In this document: positions 9,019-17,816 of the stretch, one piece after another
Position numbering within the stretch: the stretch's first letter is position 1
Layout: each line of letters starts with the position of its first letter
Assembly (NCBI GenBank): GCA_964567755.1
Contig: CAZMNW010000004.1
Span: forward strand, 80,412-144,411
Reading direction: 5' to 3'
From: DASRJW01 sp964567755
GTDB lineage: Bacteria > Krumholzibacteriota > Krumholzibacteriia > G020349025
Length of the DNA: 64,000 nt
Notes under the pieces: model-generated
Told to the model about the DNA's origin: nothing
What the model saw: the letters and a program-made list of their open reading frames with translations, nothing else
Databases searched by the model: none
Translations under genes and position numbers: made by a program

Positions 9019-10272
9019 CTAGCGTGTCGCCTGCTGCGCCGGCGGCGCCTGGCGGCCCTTGTTCAGCTCTGGCTCGGTGGCCTTGTCGCCGGGCAGCCCC
9101 GGCTCTTCGAGAGTGGGATCGACGAGACAAATGCGCTCGCCGCCCTGCAGCCCCGACACGATCTCGATCTCGCGGTCGTTGCGCCGCCCGACTTGCACGT
9201 CGCGCGCGCTGCGATTGTCGAGGTACACGAGCGGCTTGCCTTGCTTCTCGAACACCGCCTCGAGCGGCACCGACACAACGTCCTGCAGGCGCTCGAGGAT
9301 GATCTGCGCCGACGCCGACATCCCGGGTTTGAGCTCAGGATCGGTGTCGAGAATGGCGAGCTCGACGTCGAAGACGTTGATCTTGGAGTTGGGGTCCTTG
9401 CGGTGCGCGAGCGCGCCCTTGCGCGTCACCTTGCCGCGGTAAGTCTTGTCGGGAAAGGCATCCAGCGAGATGATGCCCTCTTGGTCGTTCGCGACCGCGC
9501 TCGCATCGACCTCGGACGCCGTGGCTTTCACCATCATTTCAGTCAGATCCGGCAAGGTGACGAGCTGCTGCCCTGGCCACGGGGAATCCCCCGCCTGCAC
9601 CTTGCTCATCGCGCTCCCCTTCCAGATCTCGAGGTGCACGACCATGCCCGAGATGGGCGCCATCATCGTCATCTGATCGAGCTCGCGCTGCGCCAGCATC
9701 ACCTTGTCGTTGGCGCGCTGCACTTCGAGCGTGGCCTTCTCGACATCGCCACGATGCTGCTCGATCTTAGCCTGGTGGTTGAGCTCCGCCAGCTCGAGCT
9801 TGAGCTTCGCCTCCTCGGCCAGGCGCGGGGCGTCGTGCTTCATCTCGTCGTAGTTGCGTCGTGCTTGCTGGAGCTCGAGTGCCAGCTGTTTCTCCTGGAT
9901 CGCGAGCTCCTTCTTGGCACGCTCGAGCGATGTGGCGGCGATCTTGAGCGCCGACTGGTGATCCGTGAACTCAGCCTGCTGCTGCGTGGAGTTGAAGCGG
10001 ATCACCGGATCACCAATCTTGACCTGCGAGCCTTCGGGCGCGAGCCACGTGATCTGCAAGTTGCGCACACGCGGCGCCACCAACGCCGAGGCTTGGCGCG
10101 CATCCACCTGCCCGGTCACGCGCAGTGACAACAAAAACTCACCCTTCTTCACCACGGCCACCGGAATGTCGGGAGACGTGGTGAGAAAGGCTTGGACGCC
10201 GAAGTAGCCGCCCACGACCACCGCGACGACAACGGCGAGGAACACGCCCCGTTTCACCAGAGATTTGCGCAT
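9019..10272 (-). CDS. HlyD/MacA-like periplasmic adaptor protein
   Basis: 417 residues: one N-terminal membrane anchor (GVFLAVVVAVVVGGYFGVQAFL), a lipoyl half, a long coiled-coil hairpin between about residues 110 and 200 (rich in Ala, Lys, Glu, Gln), the second lipoyl half (APISGMVVHLEIWKGSAMSK), a beta-barrel and a membrane-proximal C-terminal domain ending in a low-complexity tail (GRQAPPAQQATR). The ATG at 10272 follows a gaggag site. Encoded between a lipoprotein and a MacB-like permease, it should join the permease to the TolC-like protein in a tripartite pump. Substrate unknown. Confidence 0.9.
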   Translation of the reverse strand: MRKSLVKRGVFLAVVVAVVVGGYFGVQAFLTTSPDIPVAVVKKGEFLLSLRVTGQVDARQASALVAPRVRNLQITWLAPEGSQVKIGDPVIRFNSTQQQAEFTDHQSALKIAATSLERAKKELAIQEKQLALELQQARRNYDEMKHDAPRLAEEAKLKLELAELNHQAKIEQHRGDVEKATLEVQRANDKVMLAQRELDQMTMMAPISGMVVHLEIWKGSAMSKVQAGDSPWPGQQLVTLPDLTEMMVKATASEVDASAVANDQEGIISLDAFPDKTYRGKVTRKGALAHRKDPNSKINVFDVELAILDTDPELKPGMSASAQIILERLQDVVSVPLEAVFEKQGKPLVYLDNRSARDVQVGRRNDREIEIVSGLQGGERICLVDPTLEEPGLPGDKATEPELNKGRQAPPAQQATR

Positions 10273-10284
10273 CGACGCTCCTCG

Positions 10285-11187
10285 CTACCGGAACAAACTT
10301 TTCACACCGCCCCAGGTCGTCTGCTCGACACCCGTGATGCCTGCCTGCCGGAGAAATGGTCCGTAGATGTCTTCCCAGATATAGATCAGGAACTTGCCGG
10401 CATCGCCGATGTCCTTGGTCAGATCCTCGATGACCACGAAGTTGGCTTCACCGTCGACCTTGTAGTCCGTGCCGGTGAAGTCGAAGAACACGTAGGTGGA
10501 GTAACGCGCGTCTTTCACCCGCCAGATCATTGGATCCAGCTTGCCGTCAAACCCACCGTTTTCCGAGTACAGATCCACCCTCTCGGTGAAGTTTTCCAAA
10601 GGTGTGAGCGTGATGGCCACTTCCTGTAACCACAGTTCGGGCGGGACCGGCGGATCTCCCGGAGGAGGGGATTCCGGATGGAACATGCGCTGGTGGATGC
10701 GCGCTTCTTCACCATATCCCCATTGCGTTTCGCCCAACTCCGTCGGTTCGCTGAGAAGGAAGAGATACTCGGCGTTGCGCGCGGGATCTTCTGCGAGAAG
10801 CGATGCAAATGAATCCGAGTCACGCCGGCGGTATGCGAGCGCGAGCGCTTGCACGACGGCTTGCGGGTCGCTCAACCGAGGGCCGGGAGGATGCGGCACC
10901 GGCCGCGCTGGAGCACCCGGCGTGAGGACGAAGAGACTCTCCACAGTGGCAACGGGCTCGAGTACGAGGGGATCATCCCAGCCGATGCGGTACTCTTGCA
11001 CACGACCGTCCAGGTCCGAGCCGCTCCAGAGGACGCGAACCGCGGACGTCGAGCTCAGATCGGGATCCCAACCGGCGATTGGTGGTGTGACAGTGAACGC
11101 CGCCGCGGGGCTCGTTGGTGCCACGGGATCGTCGTCGCATGCCAACACCGAGAGCCACAGGCAGAGACCGAGCGTGCGCGCTCTCAT
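10285..11187 (-). CDS. Putative lipoprotein of unknown function, first gene of the MacAB-TolC-like operon
   Basis: 300 residues. A short signal sequence ends in a good lipobox (SVLACDDD), and the ATG at 11187 has a textbook aggagg site. After a Pro/Thr linker, residues about 35-90 (TPPIAGWDPDLSSTSAVRVL, WSGSDLDGRVQEYRIGWDDP) look like a fibronectin-III-like strand set of the kind common in FCB-group surface proteins. The rest (LLAEDPARNAEYLFLLSEP, FDGKLDPMIWRVKDARYSTY) resembles small NTF2-like domains but I cannot assign it. The gene ends 12 bases before the adaptor gene, so it may be a cargo or accessory of the exporter. Confidence 0.75.
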   Translation of the reverse strand: MRARTLGLCLWLSVLACDDDPVAPTSPAAAFTVTPPIAGWDPDLSSTSAVRVLWSGSDLDGRVQEYRIGWDDPLVLEPVATVESLFVLTPGAPARPVPHPPGPRLSDPQAVVQALALAYRRRDSDSFASLLAEDPARNAEYLFLLSEPTELGETQWGYGEEARIHQRMFHPESPPPGDPPVPPELWLQEVAITLTPLENFTERVDLYSENGGFDGKLDPMIWRVKDARYSTYVFFDFTGTDYKVDGEANFVVIEDLTKDIGDAGKFLIYIWEDIYGPFLRQAGITGVEQTTWGGVKSLFR

Positions 11188-11480
11188 GTTTCCTCCTGCG
11201 CAACGAGCGGCGGCCGCATTTTGCCAAGCACCGAACGCCGCAAACGCCTCGAATCACAATGGTAGCACCCGGGGGCTCCGAGCCGGGGCCATCGGATGCG
11301 TTGACGGGCGTCCAGAGCGGTGATACCGTCGGAGCACCGCCGTTCGTTCTGCACCGATTTCCCGCATGCGGCCGTAGCCTGCCCGTTACGACCGCCGCGA
11401 CTGGGGCGGGCGCGCCGTCCGCCCCGTCGCTTTTTCTCCCGTTCGTTTCAATACAGCGGATGGCGGCGAGATGTTCCCCC

Positions 11481-12524
11481 TCAACGGACTTCCGGGGTCT
11501 CCAAACGGTGGTTGTCGAGCCGCGCCTGTGTGCCGCCGTGCAGCAGATCGACGATGTGAGGCTGCGACAGGAAGTTGTGCGGGAATCCGAGATCCACGCG
11601 GCTCGCAACGGCGAGCTGCTCGAGATGTTCCGGCCCGAGAGTGACATCGAGAGTCCCCAGGCTGTCGCGGAACTGCTCGAGGTTGCGCGCGCCGAGCAGC
11701 GGCACGATGACTCCTGGTTGCTGGCGCACCCACGAGAGCGCCACCTGCGCCGGCGTGCGGCCGATGGAGTCTGCGACCGCCATGACAGAGGCTGCGATCT
11801 TCAGGTTGCGTTCGACCTTCGCCGCGCCTTCTTTGGCCCGCCCCTCGGTCACCTCTCCACGGTTGTACTTGCCGGAAAGGACGCCCGCGCCGAGCGTGCT
11901 CCAGGTCGTGACCGCGAGATCGAACGCCCGCGCCATGGGCAGGAGATCTGCTTCGGCGGTGCGGTCGATCAAGCTGTAGCGCAGCTGCAGCGCCACAAAG
12001 GACGACCACCCACGCCACTCGGCCAGCGTGTTGGCGCGCGCCACGATCCAGGCCGGCGTGTCCGACACGCCCACGTGCAGAACCTTGCCGCTGCGGACCA
12101 GATCGTCGAGCGCACGCATCACCTCGTCGACAGCAGTGGTGAAGTCCCAGGCGTGCACCCAAAGCAGATCGACCATCCCCAAGCCGAGCCGCTCGAGGCT
12201 CTCGTCGACCGATCTCACCATGTTCTTGCGATGATTGCCGCTATGGTTCGGGTCGTCGCGGCGCGTGAACAGAGTGTACTTCGTCGCGATGACGAAGTGA
12301 TCGCGATTGCTGCGGACGAACTCGCCGACGAAGCGTTCGCTCGTGCCATCGGTGTAACGATTTGCGGTGTCGATGAAGTTGCCGCCGGCCTCGGCGAAGG
12401 TGTCGAAGATCCGGCGACTTTCCTCTTTGGTGGCGCCCCATCCCCAGTCGGTGCCGAAGGTCATGGTGCCGAGGGCGACCTCGGAGACACGCAGGCCACT
12501 GCGGCCGAGCAATTTGTAACGCAA
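11481..12524 (-). CDS. Aldo/keto reductase
   Basis: 347 residues with the aldo/keto reductase barrel: N-terminal YKLLGRSGLRVSEVALGTMT, the active-site region with Asp-Thr-Ala-Asn-Arg-Tyr (GGNFIDTANRYTDG), a conserved Lys (FVIATKY), the YVDLLWVHAWD-type strand (here GMVDLLWVHAWDFTT) and the cofactor-binding GARNLEQFRDSLG near the C-terminus. It should use NADPH to reduce an aldehyde or ketone in the cytoplasm; substrate unknown. No in-frame ATG is available at the 5' end; the start is probably TTG at 12524, preceded by a gggga site. It stands alone between a lipoprotein operon and an exonuclease gene. Confidence 0.9.
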   Translation of the reverse strand: MRYKLLGRSGLRVSEVALGTMTFGTDWGWGATKEESRRIFDTFAEAGGNFIDTANRYTDGTSERFVGEFVRSNRDHFVIATKYTLFTRRDDPNHSGNHRKNMVRSVDESLERLGLGMVDLLWVHAWDFTTAVDEVMRALDDLVRSGKVLHVGVSDTPAWIVARANTLAEWRGWSSFVALQLRYSLIDRTAEADLLPMARAFDLAVTTWSTLGAGVLSGKYNRGEVTEGRAKEGAAKVERNLKIAASVMAVADSIGRTPAQVALSWVRQQPGVIVPLLGARNLEQFRDSLGTLDVTLGPEHLEQLAVASRVDLGFPHNFLSQPHIVDLLHGGTQARLDNHRLETPEVR

Positions 12525-12642
12525 TTCATGTCCCCATTCGTTCTACAATCGACGTCACGGAGCGCGTGACGAGCGGTTCACGACACCCAACCGTCAAAAC
12601 GGCCGCTCGGGCTGCAGGCGGGCGCGATGCCGCGCTGAACCA

Positions 12643-13548
12643 TCACCGGGGGCTTGGCGGCACTGCACCTGCGGCACGTCGCCGTGCTTCCTCGCTTGCC
12701 CGCTCCCACAGATTGACTGAGCCGAGGTGCGCGCAAAGTGCCTCGAAACCTGGGCCGGGCCCCGTCCAGCGCAGGGCATCGATGTCGTCGAACAGAGGTG
12801 TTTCGGTGCGCAATGTCGCCAAGGTTCGAAACAAGAGCGCCTGCTCCCAGTCCTGCGCCAAGCGCGCGCCCAATTGCGCCGCGTTGCGCACCGGCGTCGT
12901 CCAGCGCGACGGGTCTTTCGGGATTGATTCGAGATGGGCGTAGCCGTGCAACACGGCCCCCGCGGACTTCGCGCCCCACCCGCGAATTCCAGGATAACCG
13001 TCGGCGCTGTCACCAACCAAGGCGAGATAGTCGGGAATGGAAGCAGGCGGCACGCCGAAGCGCGCTTCCACGCCAGCCGCGTTCCGCACCTGACGCGCGC
13101 GGCGGTCGAGCTGGACCACGCGCGAACCCACGACACACTGCGCCAGATCCTTGTCGGGCGTGCAGATGTAAACGGTCTCGACGCGCGGATCCTGCGCCGC
13201 AAACCGCGCTGCGGCACCGAGGGCGTCATCCGCTTCCAGCTCCACCATCGGCCACACGACGACGCCGAGCTGCTGCAGCGCCTCTTCGAGCAAAGGGAAC
13301 TGCGCCATCAACTCCGGTGGTACGCCGTCTGCCGTCTTGTACCCAGGCCACAGCGCGTTGCGAAATGATTCGACCACGTGATCCGTCGCGACTCCCACAT
13401 GGGTCGCGCCTTCGCGCAACATGGAAAGAATCGAGCCGAGCACGCCGCGCACGGCCGCGACCTCGTGGCCATCGCTGTCCTGTGCCGGTGGCAACGCATG
13501 GTAGTGCCGAAACAGCTCGTAGGTGCCGTCGACGACATGAACCTGCAT
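12643..13548 (-). CDS. 5'-3' exonuclease (flap-endonuclease-like) domain protein
   Basis: 301 residues, the size of a stand-alone PolI-type 5' nuclease. The metal-binding acidic set is visible: Asp7 in VHVVDGTYELF, the ELEADDALG cluster, TPDKDLAQ, and VGDSADGYPGIRGWGAKSA, which combines acidic ligands with the helix-3-turn-helix DNA-binding motif. A region matching the arch (WPGYKTADGVPPELMAQFPL) is present. It probably processes branched or RNA-primed DNA in replication or repair, or is a bacterial paralogue (ExoIX-like). The C-terminal ~40 residues are Arg/Glu-rich. Divergent from the kinase gene, with a 206-base gap between them that should hold both promoters. Confidence 0.88.
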   Translation of the reverse strand: MQVHVVDGTYELFRHYHALPPAQDSDGHEVAAVRGVLGSILSMLREGATHVGVATDHVVESFRNALWPGYKTADGVPPELMAQFPLLEEALQQLGVVVWPMVELEADDALGAAARFAAQDPRVETVYICTPDKDLAQCVVGSRVVQLDRRARQVRNAAGVEARFGVPPASIPDYLALVGDSADGYPGIRGWGAKSAGAVLHGYAHLESIPKDPSRWTTPVRNAAQLGARLAQDWEQALLFRTLATLRTETPLFDDIDALRWTGPGPGFEALCAHLGSVNLWERASEEARRRAAGAVPPSPR

Positions 13549-13754
13549 CGGCCCTCCACACTGGAGACTCGTCTCGTGCCGAGGTCATTTTCATCCGCGC
13601 GCACGCGAATGCGCAACCTCGGTGCGAAAATCCCCTGCCATCCGGAACGTGGCTCGGCAGCCTCGAATGGCCACCCCGCGCCGGCCTTTCGCCCCCAGCA
13701 AGGAATGCGTAGGATCCTGCGCGGCAGCCCAGTCGGGGCCGCGAAGGGCGATAC

Positions 13755-15092
13755 GTGCTCGGACGAACGTTGAAGAATTATGTCGTCGAGGAACTCCTCG
13801 GCAAGGGCGGCATGGGCGCCGTGTATCGGGCGCGCGACACCGACCTCGAGCGCTTCGTCGCCATCAAAGTGCTGTCCCCGGAGCTCACACGTCACCCCGA
13901 GCTGCAACGCCGCTTCTTGCAAGAAGCCAAGGCGGCTTCCGCCGTCAACCACCCCGCGATCGCCCAGATCTACGAGATCGACACCGACGGCGACTTGACC
14001 TTCATCGTCATGGAGTTCGTGGACGGCTCCACCGTGCGCAAGCTGGCGGAGCGCGGCGAGCTGGACGTGCTGTCGGCGGTGGAGATCGGCATCCAGGTGG
14101 CCGATGCGCTGGCGCGCGCGCACGGGGCCGGCATCGTCCACCGCGACATCAAGTCCGATAACATCATGGTGACGCGCGATGGCCATCCGAAAGTGCTCGA
14201 CTTCGGCCTCGCCAAGCTGCTGCCCACGGAGTCGAGCGATCCGAATGCCACGCTCGCTGCGTCCATGAACATGACGCAAGCCGGCACGGTGTTGGGCACC
14301 ATTGCCTACATGAGCCCCGAACAAGCGCGCGGGCAAAGCGTCGACCATCGTTCGGATATTTTTTCGCTCGGCGTCGTGTTGTACGAAATGGCCGCCGGCA
14401 AGCTGCCGTTCACCGGACCGAGCGCTTTCGACACCATGCATGCCATCGTCTATGGCGAAACGCCGGCGCTGTCGACGCTGCGCGCCGGACTTCCGCTTTC
14501 GCTCCAGCGCGTGGTGGAACACTGCCTGCGCAAGGACCCCGCCGATCGTTACCAGAACCTGGCAGAGACCGTCGCCGACCTCAAGAAGGTCAAGCGCGAG
14601 ATCGAATCGGGCCAGGTGACCAGCACGCCGTTCTTCGACCGCGTGCGCCTGCCCAAGCGACTGTTGCCGCGCGATCTCACCTCACGCGGCACCCTGGTCA
14701 TCGGCTTCTGGACCATCGTGCTCGCCAGCCTGTTCTTGACCGTCGTGATCAACAACGGGGGGCCTGCGGGCGGCATGCCGTTCCTCGTCGTTGGCCTGAT
14801 CGTGTTCGTGCACGTGCGCGGCCGTCGGCGCAAGATGATGCAACGTTTCGTCAAGAAGGCGGCGAAGCTCAAGGAAGTGCAGCTCGTGGGCGTGATGGGC
14901 GCCGAGCTCATCGTAGCCAGTGCGGGGACGAAGGCCAGCACGTACGTCAAGCTGAACGCGCTCCTCGATGCCGCGAACGCCGGTTTGTACTCCGGCCCAC
15001 CCTTCACGATGAACGTCCGTACCGACCTTCCGAGCGAGGAGCTCAACGCACTCCCGGCACGGATCAGCGTGCACTTCGCCCGCGAGGAGTGA
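13755..15092 (+). CDS. Transmembrane serine/threonine protein kinase (Hanks type)
   Basis: 445 residues. The kinase domain covers about residues 8-275: glycine loop GKGGMGAVYRARD, ATP-binding Lys38 in VAIKVL, catalytic loop HRDIKSDNIM with Asp131, DFGLAK at 149-154 and MSPEQARGQSVDHRSDIFSL. A basic linker leads to two hydrophobic segments (about 309-330 and 333-345), then a conserved ~90-residue cytoplasmic C-terminus of unknown fold (VQLVGVMGAELIVASAGTKA). There is no extracellular PASTA domain. The start is GTG at 13755 with an aaggg site. The TGA stop is in the same frame as the next gene, with no further stop before it. Confidence 0.93.
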   Translation: MLGRTLKNYVVEELLGKGGMGAVYRARDTDLERFVAIKVLSPELTRHPELQRRFLQEAKAASAVNHPAIAQIYEIDTDGDLTFIVMEFVDGSTVRKLAERGELDVLSAVEIGIQVADALARAHGAGIVHRDIKSDNIMVTRDGHPKVLDFGLAKLLPTESSDPNATLAASMNMTQAGTVLGTIAYMSPEQARGQSVDHRSDIFSLGVVLYEMAAGKLPFTGPSAFDTMHAIVYGETPALSTLRAGLPLSLQRVVEHCLRKDPADRYQNLAETVADLKKVKREIESGQVTSTPFFDRVRLPKRLLPRDLTSRGTLVIGFWTIVLASLFLTVVINNGGPAGGMPFLVVGLIVFVHVRGRRRKMMQRFVKKAAKLKEVQLVGVMGAELIVASAGTKASTYVKLNALLDAANAGLYSGPPFTMNVRTDLPSEELNALPARISVHFAREE

Positions 15093-15131
15093 TCCGCTCT
15101 GAGACTTCACCTCGGGCCAACGCTCGGCGTC

Positions 15132-16112
15132 TTGTGCCTCGCTCTCCTCGACTTGTCGAGCACAAGGGTTGGACTCCAAGCTTCCACAGCCGCCCTCTGC
15201 GCGCTCGCAGCCGCGAGCGATTCGAGCGCGACTTCCCCGCATGCCGCCACGATCTCGTCGGCACCGAAGCTCCCCATCGTGGTGGAGGATGACGTCTGGC
15301 GTCCGCTGTTGGCTGTCGCCGACTCGGCACTGCAGCGCCGCCTTGACCACGAGTTGTCGCAGCGAGCCGTCTGGCAGGCGCTCGTGCGACGTGGTGCACT
15401 GGCCGTCGGCCTCGTGGACTTGACGGACATGGAAGCGCCGCGCTTCGCGCAGGTGAACGGCGACACGATGATGGCGGCCGCGAGCCTGGGCAAAATCGCC
15501 ATCCTGCTGGCAGCGCACCAGTCCTTGGCCGACGGCACGTTGCAGCCATCCCCCGCGCTTCGACGCGATCTCCACAGCATGATCCGAGTGTCGAGCAACG
15601 ATGCCGCCACGCGCGTCATCGACCGGCTGGGGCCGGGAAAGGCCGGTCTGCAGCGAATCGTCACCGTGCTCGTCCAACCTCGCTATCGGTTGTTCGACCC
15701 AGAACGAGGTGGTGGCCTGTGGGTCGGCTCCCGCTATCCGGCGCATGGCGACAGTCTGCCGGACCCGCTGCACGGCCTGCTGCACGCCGCCACCGCGACC
15801 CAGACCTGTCGCTTCTATCATCTTCTGGCAACGGGACGTCTCGTCGACGTCGAGCACAGCACGTCCATGCTGGCGGCGCTCGCACATCCGGGTGCACATA
15901 CGAAATTCGTGCGCACTCTGGCGCAGAGCACCGACCCCGCGAACATCTACCGCAAATCCGGGATGTGGGGACGGCATCATGCCGATTCCGTCCTGGTGTG
16001 GGATGCGGCGCGGCGCTATATCGCCGTCGCAATTGCCGACGACAAGAATGGCGAGCTCCTGCTCACGCAGCTGCTTCCGGCCCTGGAAACGGCGCTCGGG
16101 ATTCACCAGTAA
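15132..16112 (+). CDS. Class A beta-lactamase-like serine hydrolase
   Basis: 326 residues. The penicillin-binding-protein/beta-lactamase motifs are present in order: S-x-x-K as SLGK (Ser118, Lys121), SND (155-157) in place of SDN, and KSG (275-277) in place of KTG. The extra RYPAHGDSLPDPLHG loop precedes a helix around the usual omega-loop place. The natural substrate is probably a peptidoglycan peptide or an ester; true beta-lactamase action cannot be claimed. A hydrophobic N-terminus suggests export. The start is uncertain: TTG at 15132 is the first usable codon, although CTG at 15099 would give a better signal peptide. It sits 39 bases after the kinase stop and in the same frame. Confidence 0.85.
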   Translation: MCLALLDLSSTRVGLQASTAALCALAAASDSSATSPHAATISSAPKLPIVVEDDVWRPLLAVADSALQRRLDHELSQRAVWQALVRRGALAVGLVDLTDMEAPRFAQVNGDTMMAAASLGKIAILLAAHQSLADGTLQPSPALRRDLHSMIRVSSNDAATRVIDRLGPGKAGLQRIVTVLVQPRYRLFDPERGGGLWVGSRYPAHGDSLPDPLHGLLHAATATQTCRFYHLLATGRLVDVEHSTSMLAALAHPGAHTKFVRTLAQSTDPANIYRKSGMWGRHHADSVLVWDAARRYIAVAIADDKNGELLLTQLLPALETALGIHQ

Positions 16113-16979
16113 GCGGCGAATTCATTCTGATGTCGGATTGAGTTCTCGTTACACAGCACATCGACATCGGTTCGGTCGTGTGATGAGGCTTGCTCGCCGT
16201 GAGCCTCGCCGACTTGACGCACGTCCATTCCATGCAGTGTCATGATTGGGTGAAAATGCTCATTTGCTCCATTGCTCCAGGTCCACTTGCGCTCCGATGG
16301 CGCTAGAACACCAGTGCTTCCCTTGTTTCGGTCACCGACCGCAACCGATCGCTCATTTCTCTCTGCCACAGAGCGGCAACACGCTGATTTTATTCTGATT
16401 ACAGTGGTCTGCTCCGACCATTTCCGGTCTATTGCCGCACTCTATTTTTCCAGACAAACTCTCTATCGTCGGATTTTTAAACAGAATTAGCGATTCGAGC
16501 TGTCGACTGAAACTCACGAGCTAGGTCTGCGAGGCGGGTATTTTTGCATGCTTACCGGAACGGTTGCGCGGGAGAGTCCGCCTCCTCTGCCTCCGTGAAT
16601 TGGCCGTGGTCATCGTGAGTAGCTGAATCTATCTACATATTTCTACATGGTTTAACGAACTGATCTCAGATCGCTCATCAAGCCAGCATCGGCTTGGGGG
16701 TTGAGTCTCCCCAGGCATGAGTCTCCTCAATCGAAGCCCGATCCAGCCAGGGAATCCTGGTATTTCGTGCACTCGCCTCTGCTCCTGAAGAACTGAACGA
16801 TTGAGTAGTCCTAACCGAAAGCCCTGGTAGTTTATGTAAGGTACACCGACACAAGTTCTTGACCTCCCGCCCCCCGATCCTGTAGTTTCTTCAGTGCGAA
16901 TCCACCTCAGACTTGCGGACCATCGCCGAAGGCGATCCTGAGCCTTCGGTGCACGGCAACGCGGAGGCGATGTGTCTCT
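16113..16979 (+). other. Long AT-richer intergenic region before the regulator/polysaccharide operon
   Basis: 867 bases with no convincing gene; the only open frames are short and have no family features. Base composition drops clearly below the neighbours between about 16240 and 16660, as expected for a control region. A 9-base direct repeat, TGAGTCTCC, occurs at 16702-16710 and 16718-16726, a spacing that could fit a dimeric regulator. TTGACC at about 16859 followed 18 bases later by TAGTTT is a weak possible sigma-70 promoter. I found no sigma-54 -24/-12 pair here. The operon starting at 16980 presumably begins its transcript in this stretch. Confidence 0.5.
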
Positions 16980-17816
16980 ATGAGCATCTTCCGGTCGTTC
17001 GGTGTCGCTGGACGCGCTTACGGCACCATCGTTCCTCTCGTGACGCGACCCGCGTACTGGCTACCGTTTCTGTTGCTCGCAGCCGTGCAGTTCGCGATCC
17101 TCGCTGCATTGGTGAGTTTCCATCGCCCTGGGATTTCGTCCGTGGGCGTGCCCGTCGTTGATTTTCTTGGTGATGATCGCGCCACTCATTACCCGTTTTT
17201 CTACCTGTTTCTGCCGATGATGTACTCGAAGGTGATCCGAGTGGTGGCGGTTGTCATGGCCTCGGTGACCGCCGCCGTCGCCACGTTGTACTTCGCCCGC
17301 GCTCTGGGACTCGGGATCCAGGGCGGGAGTTGGCGCAATGCGTTGCGTCGTGCGCCGGCTTTGATTCTCACCGCACTCATCCCGATCCTGATCCTCTACG
17401 GCATGGGGAAACTCAGCGCACTGGTCCCAAGCGACCTCGTGCTGGGCAACGGCAAAGTACGCTGGGGAATCCGGATGGGAGAGCTGGGACTCAACGTGCT
17501 GTTGCAGAGCTTCCTGGCGTACACCACGGCGTGGATCGTCTTGGAAGGCTACAAAGTTTTGCCGGCGCTGCGGGACTCGATCCGCGTCACCGCGCGCACT
17601 TTCCTGCCCACCCTGATCGTCGTGGGCATTCCGATCACCCTTCTCTATCCCTTTAGCTACCTGATCCAACGAGGTGACCTCTTCCTAGGAAAGCTGCGTC
17701 CCGAGATGTTGGTGGGCGTTCTCTCGTTGAGCATCGTCGGTGACATGGTGCTGTCGTTCCTTTTGGCCGCCGCCGTGACTCGTCTCTTCCTGTGGCGCAT
17801 GGAGGCGACTCGATGA
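16980..17816 (+). CDS. Integral membrane protein of unknown function
   Basis: 278 residues with six likely membrane helices (for example AYWLPFLLLAAVQFAILAAL, VIRVVAVVMASVTAAVATLY, ALILTALIPILILYGMG, FLPTLIVVGIPITLLYPF and MVLSFLLAAAVTRLFLW). No enzyme motif is visible. The arrangement, with an N-terminal FRSFGVAGRAYGTIVPLVTR that lies along the membrane, resembles Yip1/DUF975-type proteins, but that is a loose likeness. It is the first gene of an operon: its stop overlaps the start of the TPR gene in an ATGA. It probably acts with the downstream TPR protein and sensor kinase at the inner membrane. Confidence 0.8.
   Translation: MSIFRSFGVAGRAYGTIVPLVTRPAYWLPFLLLAAVQFAILAALVSFHRPGISSVGVPVVDFLGDDRATHYPFFYLFLPMMYSKVIRVVAVVMASVTAAVATLYFARALGLGIQGGSWRNALRRAPALILTALIPILILYGMGKLSALVPSDLVLGNGKVRWGIRMGELGLNVLLQSFLAYTTAWIVLEGYKVLPALRDSIRVTARTFLPTLIVVGIPITLLYPFSYLIQRGDLFLGKLRPEMLVGVLSLSIVGDMVLSFLLAAAVTRLFLWRMEATR

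Noticed and set aside
7942..10128. A 728-codon open frame on the plus strand
   Set aside because: It lies antisense to two well-recognised export genes and its product is a His/Arg/Leu/Val-rich composition typical of the reverse frame of GC-rich coding DNA.
11115..12569. A 484-codon plus-strand frame opposite the aldo/keto reductase
   Set aside because: Antisense shadow; the reductase motifs are on the minus strand.
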